Source: Pseudomonadota bacterium
GTDB taxonomy: Bacteria > Pseudomonadota > Gammaproteobacteria > Pseudomonadales > UBA5518
Direction of reading: 5' to 3'
Assembly (NCBI GenBank): GCA_022705125.1
Contig: JAKJFB010000202.1
Span: 1-5,219, forward strand
DNA length: 5,219 nt
Shown here: positions 1 through 5,093 of the stretch, one piece after another
How the letters are laid out: each line of letters begins with the position of its first letter
Numbering within the stretch: position 1 is the first letter of the stretch
Program-made: the position numbers and the translations under genes
Notes under the pieces: model-generated
Told to the model about the DNA's origin: nothing
Seen by the model: the letters and a program-made list of their open reading frames with translations, nothing else
Database searches by the model: none

Positions 1-638
1 ACCCGGATCAGGTCGTGCGACTGCAGTTCGTGCAGGATGCGCGAGAAGTGCTCGGGCGTGAGGTTGAGGCGCGAAGCGACCACCGCCTTGGCGACCGGCA
101 GCGTGAGCTTCGCCGGCCCTTCGCCCGCGCCCTGGCCGTCGTCCTGGCGGAGCAGGTAGCCGATCACGCGCTGGGTGCTCGAGCGCAAGGAGTAGGTCTC
201 CACGTCCTGGATCAGCCCGTGCAGGCGGATCGCCATGCCGGCGAGCAGCTTGCGCGCGAAGGTGGAGTCCTGGTCGATGAGTTCGCTCACCACCGCCTGG
301 CCGACGTGCACCAGCACGGTCTCGCTCAGGGCCTCGGCGAAGACCGGGTAGGGGTGGTTCATGAACATCACGGCCTCGCCGAAGCTCTGCATCGGGCCGA
401 TGATCTCGACCACCTTCTCGGTGCCTTGCGAGGACGAGAAGGCGAGCTTGACCTGGCCGGAGACCACGAAGTAAAAGCCGTGCGGCAAGTCGCCGCGCTG
501 GAACAGCACTTCGCCGCGGGCGACCTGGCGCTCGCGGGTGTAGCGCGCGACCAGCTGGATGTCCGCCTCCGACAGTTCGCTGAACAGCGGGATGCGGCGC
601 AGCAGGGAGGGGATGTCGAGCGGGGTCGTGTTGGGCAT
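1..638 (-). CDS. Crp/Fnr-family transcriptional regulator, Dnr-like (C-terminus cut by window edge)
   Basis: This is a cytoplasmic DNA-binding regulator, seen as 212 residues and still open at the window edge, so the last part of the winged helix and the stop codon are missing. The ATG at 636-638 is preceded on the minus strand by GGAGAG six bases upstream, which supports this start. Residues about 18-125 form the cNMP-like beta-roll (RGEVLFQRGD at 41-50, then FYFVVSGQVKL). A dimerisation helix follows at about 126-150, then a helix-turn-helix at about 180-206 (PVAKAVVASRLNLTPEHFSRIL). The recognition helix has E196, S199 and R200, the ExxSR pattern that reads TTGAT-type half-sites in FNR proteins. 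No cysteine occurs in the visible protein, so it cannot bind an FNR-type Fe-S cluster. The overall pattern resembles Dnr, the haem-dependent nitric oxide regulator of denitrification. The family is clear; the Dnr subgroup and NO sensing are inferred. Confidence 0.85.
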   Translation of the reverse strand, partial: MPNTTPLDIPSLLRRIPLFSELSEADIQLVARYTRERQVARGEVLFQRGDLPHGFYFVVSGQVKLAFSSSQGTEKVVEIIGPMQSFGEAVMFMNHPYPVFAEALSETVLVHVGQAVVSELIDQDSTFARKLLAGMAIRLHGLIQDVETYSLRSSTQRVIGYLLRQDDGQGAGEGPAKLTLPVAKAVVASRLNLTPEHFSRILHELQSHDLIR

Positions 639-674
639 CTGGAACTCTCCGTCTGGGGACGCAATTTCAATTCG

Positions 675-703
675 GCCGGTTGTCGAGCGGCGCCCTGACC
701 GGC
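675..703. repeat. Short inverted repeat between the divergent Crp/Fnr and SirB genes
   Basis: GCCGGT (675-680) and ACCGGC (698-703) are perfect inverted 6-bp arms separated by 17 bases, in the 82-bp divergent region. There is no T-run after it, so it is not a convincing terminator. It is also not an FNR-type box. It might be an operator or a leader hairpin of the SirB-family gene, or chance in GC-rich DNA. I see no convincing promoter hexamers on either strand in this gap. Confidence 0.25.
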
Positions 704-720
704 TTTCGTTAGGATCGTGG

Positions 721-1101
721 ATGTACTACCTGATCAAGAACCTGCATGTGACCTGCGTCGTGCTGAGCGCCGCCGGCTTCCTGCTGCGCGGCACCTGGAT
801 GCTCACCGGCAACGCCCTGCTGCAGCACCGCCTGACGCGGCTCCTGCCGCACCTCGTCGACAGCACGCTGCTGCTGTCTGCGATCACGCTGGCGGTAATG
901 ATCGGGCAATACCCCTTCAGCGCCGGCTGGGTCACGGCGAAGGTGATCGGCCTGCTCGCCTACATCCTGCTCGGCACGTTGGCGCTCAAGCGCGGACGTA
1001 CCCGTGGCGTGCGGCTCGCCGCCTTCGCCGGCGCGATCCTGGTCTATGCGTGGATCGTGTCGGTGGCGCTGAGCAAGAACGTCGCCGGCTACCTCGCCTG
1101 A
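721..1101 (+). CDS. SirB-family integral membrane protein
   Basis: This is a 126-residue, strongly hydrophobic protein with about four membrane helices (roughly residues 8-27, 45-62, 70-90 and 97-117) and short charged loops such as KRGRTRGVR at 90-98. The N-terminal histidine (KNLHV, H9) and the segment LPHLVDSTLLL (42-52, with H44 and D47) match the SirB/YchQ family, as does the length. The ATG at 721 has AGGA at 711-714, six bases upstream; an in-frame extension further upstream would run into the divergent regulator and lacks a Shine-Dalgarno (SD) site. The biochemical role of the family is not established. The name comes from a Salmonella invasion-gene locus and should not be read as a virulence function here. 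The gene stands alone, divergent from one Crp/Fnr regulator and convergent with fnr. Conserved histidines in a small four-helix protein would allow cofactor or metal binding, but that is speculation. Confidence 0.85.
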   Translation: MYYLIKNLHVTCVVLSAAGFLLRGTWMLTGNALLQHRLTRLLPHLVDSTLLLSAITLAVMIGQYPFSAGWVTAKVIGLLAYILLGTLALKRGRTRGVRLAAFAGAILVYAWIVSVALSKNVAGYLA

Positions 1102-1133
1102 GCCGTCGAGCCCCGGGTCGTCCCGGCCACGGC
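1102..1133. terminator. Possible bidirectional terminator hairpin between convergent genes
   Basis: The 36-bp gap between the SirB-family stop codon and the fnr stop codon contains nested arms: GCCGT (1102-1106) with ACGGC (1129-1133), and inside them CCGGG (1113-1117) with CCCGG (1122-1126) around a TCGT loop. Its position between two converging genes suits a shared transcription end. Neither side has a T-run, so it is not a classical intrinsic terminator. Confidence 0.4.
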
Positions 1134-1137
1134 GTGC

Positions 1138-1884
1138 TCAGCGCGCGCCGTGCTGGTGCTGGATCAGGCGCTTGAGGCCGGCGAGGTCGAGCAGGTGTAC
1201 GTGCTTCTGCTGCACCGCGATCAGCCCGTCCTCCTGGAAGCGCGAGAAGGCGCGCGACACCGTCTCGAGCTTGAGTCCGAGGTAGGAGCCGATCTCCTCG
1301 CGCGTCATGCGCAGGTTGAACTCGCTCGGCGAGAAACCGCGCGCCGTGAAGCGCTGCGACATGTTCAGCAGGAAGGCGGCCAGGCGCTCTTCGGCGCGCA
1401 TCGAGCCGAGCAGCATCATCACGCCGTGATCGCGCACGATCTCGCGACTCATGACCTTGTGGAACTGAAGTTGCAAGCCCTCGATCTCATGCGACATCTG
1501 CTCGAGCTTGTCGTAGGCGATCACGCACACCTCGCTGTCCTCGAGCGCCACCGCGTTGCAGCTGTGGGCCTCGGTGCTGATGCCGTCGAGACCGAGGATC
1601 TCGCCGGTCATCTGGAAGCCGGTCACCTGTTCGCGACCGTCCTCGAGCAGCACGTCGGTCTTGAACGAGCCCGCGCGGATCGCGTAGATCGCCTCGAAGG
1701 AGTCACCGGCGCGGTACAGATTGTGCTGGCGCTTGACCTTGCGGCGCGCGCCCACCAGTTCGTCGAGCCGGCTCAGCTCACGATCGGACATTCCGAAGGG
1801 GAGGCACAACTCGACGAGGTTGCACTGCGAACAGGCCGACTTGAGCCCATCCACGGTAATTGGCACGCTAGCCCTCATCTGCAC
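1138..1884 (-). CDS. fnr: FNR-type [4Fe-4S] oxygen-sensing transcriptional regulator
   Basis: This is a global regulator of the switch to low-oxygen metabolism. The 248 residues are close to the 250 of E. coli FNR. The cluster ligands are visible: C18, C21 and C27 (CSQCNLVELC, CX2CX5C) plus C120 (SEVCVI), each two positions before E. coli C20, C23, C29 and C122. The beta-roll covers about 30-140 and the dimerisation helix about 141-165. The helix-turn-helix lies at about 193-215, with E207, S210 and R211 forming the ExxSR motif that reads TTGAT half-sites. In the oxygen-free state the cluster permits dimerisation and DNA binding. The start is either GTG at 1882-1884 (AGGA five bases upstream) or ATG at 1876-1878 (AGGA eleven bases upstream); I give the GTG, and the two differ by two residues. 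C109 is an additional cysteine not needed for the cluster. The gene diverges from hemN across a region with an FNR box. Confidence 0.95.
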   Translation of the reverse strand: MQMRASVPITVDGLKSACSQCNLVELCLPFGMSDRELSRLDELVGARRKVKRQHNLYRAGDSFEAIYAIRAGSFKTDVLLEDGREQVTGFQMTGEILGLDGISTEAHSCNAVALEDSEVCVIAYDKLEQMSHEIEGLQLQFHKVMSREIVRDHGVMMLLGSMRAEERLAAFLLNMSQRFTARGFSPSEFNLRMTREEIGSYLGLKLETVSRAFSRFQEDGLIAVQQKHVHLLDLAGLKRLIQHQHGAR

Positions 1885-1904
1885 GATAATCCTGCTTTCC
1901 TGAC

Positions 1905-1910
1905 ATTAGA
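1905..1910 (-). promoter_or_regulatory. Candidate -10 element of fnr
   Basis: On the minus strand this reads TCTAAT, five of six matches to TATAAT, placing the transcript start near 1898 and leaving a leader of about 14 bases that still contains the AGGA ribosome site. No good -35 hexamer lies 16-18 bases upstream. With this start, the FNR box at 1951-1964 would be centred near -60, close to the class I activator spacing known for FNR. This is inference from spacing only. Confidence 0.35.
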
Positions 1911-1950
1911 GACGCCTGCGCTGGAGTGGCGGGATTGCTAATCACACCCG

Positions 1951-1964
1951 TTGACCCAAGTCAA
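1951..1964. promoter_or_regulatory. FNR/Anr box in the fnr-hemN divergent region
   Basis: TTGACCCAAGTCAA is a perfect inverted repeat, TTGAC-N4-GTCAA, matching the FNR/Anr consensus TTGAT-N4-ATCAA except for the outermost spacer-side base of each arm. It lies 54 bases before the hemN ATG at 2019. hemN genes are known targets of FNR-class regulators (Anr and Dnr in Pseudomonas aeruginosa), and both regulators encoded in this window carry the ExxSR motif that reads such half-sites. Being symmetrical, it could also act on fnr. Confidence 0.85.
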
Positions 1965-1981
1965 CCAACATTACGGAGGCT

Positions 1982-2000
1982 TCTGCCATTGTTCGGCAGA
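1982..2000 (+). repeat. Small hairpin upstream of the hemN start
   Basis: TCTGCC (1982-1987) and GGCAGA (1995-2000) pair perfectly around a seven-base loop, and GGC (1978-1980) can add outer pairs with GCC (2003-2005). If transcription started upstream, this would partly cover the GGAGG at 1975-1979 and enclose the TTG at 1989. If it started near 1999, only the right arm would be transcribed and the hairpin would not form in RNA. Confidence 0.35.
1987..1992 (+). promoter_or_regulatory. Candidate -10 element of an FNR-dependent hemN promoter
   Basis: CATTGT matches TATAAT at only three of six positions, but it sits exactly where a -10 belongs if the box at 1951-1964 is centred at -41.5, the class II activator position. 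The transcript would then begin near 1999, 20 bases before the ATG at 2019. A weak -10 with no -35 is expected for a promoter that depends on an activator. Confidence 0.45.
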
Positions 2001-2018
2001 CAGCCCGCCAGCAAGATC

Positions 2019-3410
2019 ATGAAAAGCCAGACCGACCTCATCTTCGACCCGCAACTGATCCGCAAATTCGACATCAACGGGCCGCGCTACACGTCCTATC
2101 CCACGGCGGACCGCTTCGTCGAAGCCTTCAATGCAGAGGCGCTGCGGGCCTGGCTGGCCAAGCGGGCGGTGGGCGGCGTAAGCAAACCGCTCTCATTATA
2201 CTTCCACATCCCCTTCTGCAACACGATCTGCTACTACTGCGCCTGCAACAAGATCATTACCAAGGATCATGGGCGCTCGGCCAAGTACCTGAAATATCTC
2301 GCGAAAGAAATCGAGATGCAGGCCGCTTGCCTGGAGGGGAGCCGCCAGGTCACCCAGCTCCACCTCGGCGGGGGCACGCCGACCTTTTTGTCGCACGACG
2401 AGATGCGCGAGCTCATGGCGGCGGTGCGCGAGCACTTCACGCTGGTGCCCAACGGCGAATACTCGATCGAGGTCGACCCGCGCAAGGTCGATTTCGACAC
2501 CGTGAAGCTGCTCGCCGAGCTCGGCTTCAACCGCATGAGCGTGGGCGTGCAGGATTTCGCCGAGGACGTGCAGCAGGCGGTCAATCGTATCCAGAGCTTC
2601 GACGAGACCAAGCTGGTCATCGACGCCGCGCGCGCCAACGGCTTCAAATCGGTGAGCATGGACCTGATCTACGGCCTGCCCCGGCAGAACCCGACCAGCT
2701 TCGACCGCACGCTCGACCAGGTGCTGGAGATCTCGCCCGACCGCATCTCGCTGTACAGCTACGCTCACCTGCCGGGCCTGTTCAAGCCGCAGCGCCGCAT
2801 CAACAGCGGCGACATGCCCACGGCCGACACCAAGCTCGCGCTACTGCAGCTCGGCATCCGCCGGCTCACCGAGGCGGGCTACGTGTATATCGGCATGGAC
2901 CACTTCGCCAAGCCCGACGACGAGCTCACCATCGCCCAGCGCCAGGGCCGCCTGCACCGCAACTTCCAGGGCTATTCCACCCACGCCGAATGCGACCTGC
3001 TCGCCTTCGGGGTGTCGGCGATCGGCAAGATCGGTCCGGTGTACGCGCAGAACGTGAAGACGCTCGACGAGTACTACGACGCGCTCGACCGCGACGAGCT
3101 GCCGGTGCTGCGCGGGATCGAGCTCACCGCCGACGACCTGCTGCGGCGTGCGATCATCCAGGCGCTGATGTGCCACTTCGAGCTCTCGATGCAGTCGATC
3201 GAGATCGCCTACCTGGTCAACTTCCGCGAGTACTTCGCCGAGGAACTCGCCGATCTGCAGGAAATGGAGAAGGCCGGGCTGGTCAAGATCGACGGCGACT
3301 GGATCAGCGTGCAGCCCGGCGGCCGCCTGCTGGTGCGCGGCATCGCGATGGTGTTCGACCGCTACCTGCGCGCCGACCGCGAGCGCCAGCGCTACTCGCG
3401 GGTGATCTGA
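2019..3410 (+). CDS. hemN: Oxygen-independent coproporphyrinogen III oxidase (radical SAM)
   Basis: This enzyme converts coproporphyrinogen III to protoporphyrinogen IX without oxygen, decarboxylating two propionate side chains with S-adenosylmethionine radicals, in the cytoplasm. The 463 residues compare with 457 in E. coli HemN. The N-terminal substrate segment NGPRYTSYPTA (20-30) is present. The cluster motif CNTICYYCAC gives C67, C71 and C74 as [4Fe-4S] ligands, with C76 completing the HemN-specific CxC; Y61 and GGGT (117-120) serve SAM binding. IGMDHFAKPDDEL (291-303), HRNFQGYST (313-321) and the terminal SRVI are HemN signatures and separate it from HemW-type paralogues. The start is the least certain point. 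The ATG at 2019 opens at the usual family N-terminus but has a poor SD. An in-frame TTG at 1989 has GGAGG nine bases upstream and would add ten residues. A GTG at 1926 would put the FNR box inside the gene and is unlikely. Regulation by FNR is indicated by the box at 1951. Confidence 0.96.
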   Translation: MKSQTDLIFDPQLIRKFDINGPRYTSYPTADRFVEAFNAEALRAWLAKRAVGGVSKPLSLYFHIPFCNTICYYCACNKIITKDHGRSAKYLKYLAKEIEMQAACLEGSRQVTQLHLGGGTPTFLSHDEMRELMAAVREHFTLVPNGEYSIEVDPRKVDFDTVKLLAELGFNRMSVGVQDFAEDVQQAVNRIQSFDETKLVIDAARANGFKSVSMDLIYGLPRQNPTSFDRTLDQVLEISPDRISLYSYAHLPGLFKPQRRINSGDMPTADTKLALLQLGIRRLTEAGYVYIGMDHFAKPDDELTIAQRQGRLHRNFQGYSTHAECDLLAFGVSAIGKIGPVYAQNVKTLDEYYDALDRDELPVLRGIELTADDLLRRAIIQALMCHFELSMQSIEIAYLVNFREYFAEELADLQEMEKAGLVKIDGDWISVQPGGRLLVRGIAMVFDRYLRADRERQRYSRVI

Positions 3411-3437
3411 ACGCCGCACGGATTGCGCACCGCAGCG

Positions 3438-3443
3438 TAGAAT
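3438..3443 (+). promoter_or_regulatory. Candidate -10 element before the SafE-like gene
   Basis: TAGAAT matches TATAAT at five of six positions and lies 38 bases before the ATG at 3482. No acceptable -35 is found 16-18 bases upstream and there is no extended -10 TG. If used, it would let the SafE-like gene be transcribed separately from hemN despite the hairpin at 3444-3480. The transcript would start near 3450, inside the left arm of that hairpin. Confidence 0.35.
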
Positions 3444-3480
3444 GAGGGCCTCGCATTTCCCGCGGGGCCCTTTTCTTCTT
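3444..3480 (+). terminator. Rho-independent terminator-like hairpin after hemN
   Basis: GAGGGCCTCGC (3444-3454) pairs with GCGGGGCCCTT (3462-3472) through an eleven-pair stem that includes two G-U pairs, around the loop ATTTCCC. The T-rich tail TTTTCTTCTT (3471-3480) follows, overlapping the base of the stem. This is the best intrinsic terminator in the window. It begins 33 bases after the hemN stop codon and ends two bases before the next start codon, so it could instead act as a leader attenuator of the SafE-like gene. Confidence 0.65.
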
Positions 3481-3481
3481 C

Positions 3482-4192
3482 ATGCCCGAAACCGGTTATC
3501 TCGCCGTCTTCCTGATCGGCCTGCTCGGCGGCACCCACTGCGTGTCGATGTGCGGCGGCATCGTCGGCGCGCTCAGCATGCAGGTGCATGTGCCCGGCAG
3601 CCGGCCGCAGTGGCCGCTGCACCTGGCCTACAACCTCGGGCGCATCGGCACCTACACCTTGCTCGGTGCCTGTGTCGGCCTGCTCGGCTCGGTCGGCCTG
3701 CTCTACGAGGGCATGCTGCCGGTGCAGATGACGCTGTACGTGCTCGCCAACCTGATGCTGGTGGCGCTCGGGCTCTACCTCACCGGCTTCACCCGACTGC
3801 TCGCGCCCATCGAGCGCGTCGGTCACCTGCTGTGGCGGCGCATCCAGCCCGCCACCCGGCGCTTCCTGCCGGCGCGCTCGGTCGGGCAGGCGCTGCCGCT
3901 CGGCATGCTGTGGGGCTTCATCCCCTGCGGGCTCACCTATTCCATCCTCGCCACTGCGCTCGTCACCGGATCGGGTGCACGCGGCGCCGGCCTGATGCTG
4001 GCCTTCGGGCTGGGCACGCTGCCCAACCTGCTGCTGGCAGGCATGCTCTTCAAACGCTTCCGCGACATCACCCGCCACCCCAGGGTGCGCCTGGCCTCCG
4101 GGCTCCTCGTGCTCGGCTTCGGCCTGTTCGGGCTGTACCACGCCCCCTCGCTCGGTGGCGACCTGTGGCGCGGCGTGGTGTGCGTGACCTGA
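3482..4192 (+). CDS. TauE/SafE-like (UreH/DsbD_2-type) integral membrane protein, probable metal or cbb3-maturation role
   Basis: This is a 236-residue inner-membrane protein with about six helices (roughly 5-33, 48-75, 80-105, 138-164, 168-190 and 203-222). The first helix carries GGTHCVSMCGG (16-26), with H19, C20, M23 and C24. The fourth carries GFIPCGLTYS (145-154), with C149. These two motifs identify the family annotated as sulfite exporter TauE/SafE or DsbD-like transmembrane protein. Related genes commonly sit near cbb3 cytochrome oxidase assembly genes and hemN/anr in proteobacteria. Sulfite export is only a family label; the His/Cys/Met residues in the membrane fit metal or thiol chemistry better, but this is inference. 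The ATG at 3482 is the only sensible start before the conserved first helix, yet it lacks a clear SD and directly follows a terminator-like hairpin. An HMA-domain chaperone gene follows 46 bases downstream, probably in the same unit. Confidence 0.85.
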   Translation: MPETGYLAVFLIGLLGGTHCVSMCGGIVGALSMQVHVPGSRPQWPLHLAYNLGRIGTYTLLGACVGLLGSVGLLYEGMLPVQMTLYVLANLMLVALGLYLTGFTRLLAPIERVGHLLWRRIQPATRRFLPARSVGQALPLGMLWGFIPCGLTYSILATALVTGSGARGAGLMLAFGLGTLPNLLLAGMLFKRFRDITRHPRVRLASGLLVLGFGLFGLYHAPSLGGDLWRGVVCVT

Positions 4193-4238
4193 GGGTGCGA
4201 CGGCACGCCCCTTTCAACCCATCGGGAGTCCTGGATAA

Positions 4239-4448
4239 ATGAACGAAACGACGATCAAGGTCGAAGGCATGAGCTGCGGCGGCTGCGTGAAGAACGTCAC
4301 CGGCGTGCTGAAGGCGCTGCCCGGCGTGGAGGACGTGCGGGTGTCGCTGGAAGGCGCATCCGCCACCGTGCGCCACGATCCGGCCAAGGTGTCGATCGAC
4401 GCGTTGCGCGCCGCGGTCGAGGGCGCGGGCTTCGATTCCCCGGCCTGA
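4239..4448 (+). CDS. Small HMA-domain heavy-metal (copper) chaperone, CopZ-like
   Basis: This is a soluble 69-residue protein made of a single heavy-metal-associated domain with the ferredoxin-like beta-alpha-beta-beta-alpha-beta pattern. The metal motif GMSCGGC (10-16) gives C13 and C16 as the two thiolates, which typically hold Cu(I); other soft metals are possible. The rest follows the family closely (VTGVLKALPGVEDVRVSLEGA, then ALRAAVEGAGFD), and the length is that of free-standing CopZ chaperones rather than of a P-type ATPase fragment. The ATG at 4239 has GGGAG at 4224-4228, ten bases upstream. Such chaperones pass copper to CopA/CcoI-type ATPases. Placed directly after a SafE-like membrane protein and hemN, it probably supports copper delivery to a cbb3 oxidase or protects Fe-S enzymes from free copper. 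That role is inferred from neighbours; no metal-responsive operator was recognised. Confidence 0.9.
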   Translation: MNETTIKVEGMSCGGCVKNVTGVLKALPGVEDVRVSLEGASATVRHDPAKVSIDALRAAVEGAGFDSPA

Positions 4449-4502
4449 TCGGCAGCCTTCGCCGGGGGCATCGTCGCAGTGCAAGACATTGTGGTTTCCC
4501 CC

Positions 4503-4508
4503 TATAAT
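4503..4508 (+). promoter_or_regulatory. Promoter -10 box of ppa
   Basis: This is a perfect TATAAT, 30 bases before the ppa ATG, placing the transcript start near 4515 and giving a leader of about 24 bases. The -35 is unclear: AAGACA (4483-4488) has four matches to TTGACA but only 14 bases of spacing. The perfect -10 fits constitutive expression of a housekeeping gene, independent of the copper gene upstream. Confidence 0.7.
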
Positions 4509-4528
4509 CCGCGCACAATTTTTCCACG

Positions 4529-4533
4529 GGAGG
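4529..4533 (+). promoter_or_regulatory. Ribosome binding site that fixes the ppa start
   Basis: GGAGG lies within GGGAGGG, five bases before the ATG at 4539. A second ATG at 4535 overlaps in another frame and is only one base from the SD, so it is too close to be used. This decides the start codon of ppa. Confidence 0.75.
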
Positions 4534-4538
4534 GATGT

Positions 4539-5066
4539 ATGGGCTTCGAACAGGTCAGCGCCGGCAAGGACGTGCCGAACGACATCAACGTCATCATCGA
4601 GATCTCCGCCCAGGGCGATCCGATCAAGTTCGAGGTGGACAAGGACAGCGGCGCCGTCTTCGTCGACCGCTTCATGGGCACCTCGATGCGCTACCCGCTG
4701 AACTACGGCTACGTCCCGCACACCATCGCCGGCGATGGCGATCCGGTCGACGTGCTGGTCGTGACCCCGTTCCCGCTGCAGCCGGGCGTGGTCATCCGCT
4801 GCCGTCCGGTCGGCGTGCTGAAGATGGAAGACGACGGCGGTGTCGACGCCAAGGTCGTTGCCGTGCCGGTGTCGAAACTGACCCCGCTGTACGACAAGGT
4901 GCAGACCACCGACGACCTGCCCGAGCTGCTGATGAAGCAGACGGTGCATTTCTTCGAGCATTACAAGGACCTCGAGCCCGGCAAATGGGTCAAGGTCCTG
5001 GGCTGGGGCACGGTCGAGGATGCCAAGGCCGAGATCGTGAACGGCCTAGCGGCTGCCAAGAAGTAA
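4539..5066 (+). CDS. ppa: Inorganic pyrophosphatase, family I
   Basis: This cytoplasmic, Mg-dependent enzyme hydrolyses pyrophosphate to two phosphates and so drives DNA, RNA and protein synthesis forward. It has 175 residues, against 176 in the E. coli hexameric enzyme. The signature DGDPVDV (66-72) supplies the metal-binding aspartates D66, D68 and D71. Other active-site residues are visible one position after their E. coli counterparts: E21, K30, E32, R44, Y52, Y56, D98, D103, K105, Y142 and K143. No key residue is missing. The start is set by GGAGG five bases upstream. It has its own TATAAT promoter and is followed by a strong palindrome, so it is a single-gene unit. It is unlikely to share the oxygen or copper function of its neighbours. 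Confidence 0.97.
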   Translation: MGFEQVSAGKDVPNDINVIIEISAQGDPIKFEVDKDSGAVFVDRFMGTSMRYPLNYGYVPHTIAGDGDPVDVLVVTPFPLQPGVVIRCRPVGVLKMEDDGGVDAKVVAVPVSKLTPLYDKVQTTDDLPELLMKQTVHFFEHYKDLEPGKWVKVLGWGTVEDAKAEIVNGLAAAKK

Positions 5067-5093
5067 TCCCGGGAACGCACGTTTCCGGATGAC

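Noticed and set aside
15..698. 227-residue open frame on the plus strand
   Set aside because: It runs antisense to the clear Crp/Fnr gene, is rich in R, A, H and D in the way of GC-rich shadow frames, and matches no family I recognise.
1150..1941. 263-residue open frame on the plus strand opposite fnr
   Set aside because: It is the antisense shadow of fnr, whose cysteines and helix-turn-helix are unmistakable; its composition is low-complexity for a real protein.
1933..1943. GATTGCTAATC palindrome beside the FNR box
   Set aside because: The four-base arms and three-base spacer do not match an FNR-class site (five-base arms, four-base spacer) and the arms are too short to be meaningful.
1926..2018. 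N-terminal extension of HemN from a GTG at 1926
   Set aside because: It would place the FNR box inside the coding region, has no family similarity in the added residues and lacks a proper SD.
2327..3445. 372-residue open frame inside hemN on the same strand
   Set aside because: It is a frame-shifted shadow of hemN with an arginine-, alanine- and proline-rich product and no domain.
3392..4141. 249-residue minus-strand frame opposite the SafE-like gene
   Set aside because: The product is dominated by Q, E, A and G with no hydrophobic core, while the plus strand encodes a coherent six-helix membrane protein.
4193..4214. GTGC/GCAC hairpin followed by CCCCTTT between the SafE-like and HMA genes
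   Set aside because: Only four contiguous pairs plus a bulged extension and three T bases; too weak to call a terminator inside a likely operon.
4438..4467. Inverted pair CCCCGGC and GCCGGGG around the HMA stop codon
   Set aside because: The seven-pair arms enclose a 16-base loop, overlap the coding end and have no T-run, so I cannot support it as a terminator.
4068..4961. 297-residue minus-strand frame across the HMA gene and ppa
   Set aside because: It overlaps two well-identified genes and their promoter, and its histidine- and aspartate-rich product is the reverse reading of conserved pyrophosphatase sequence.
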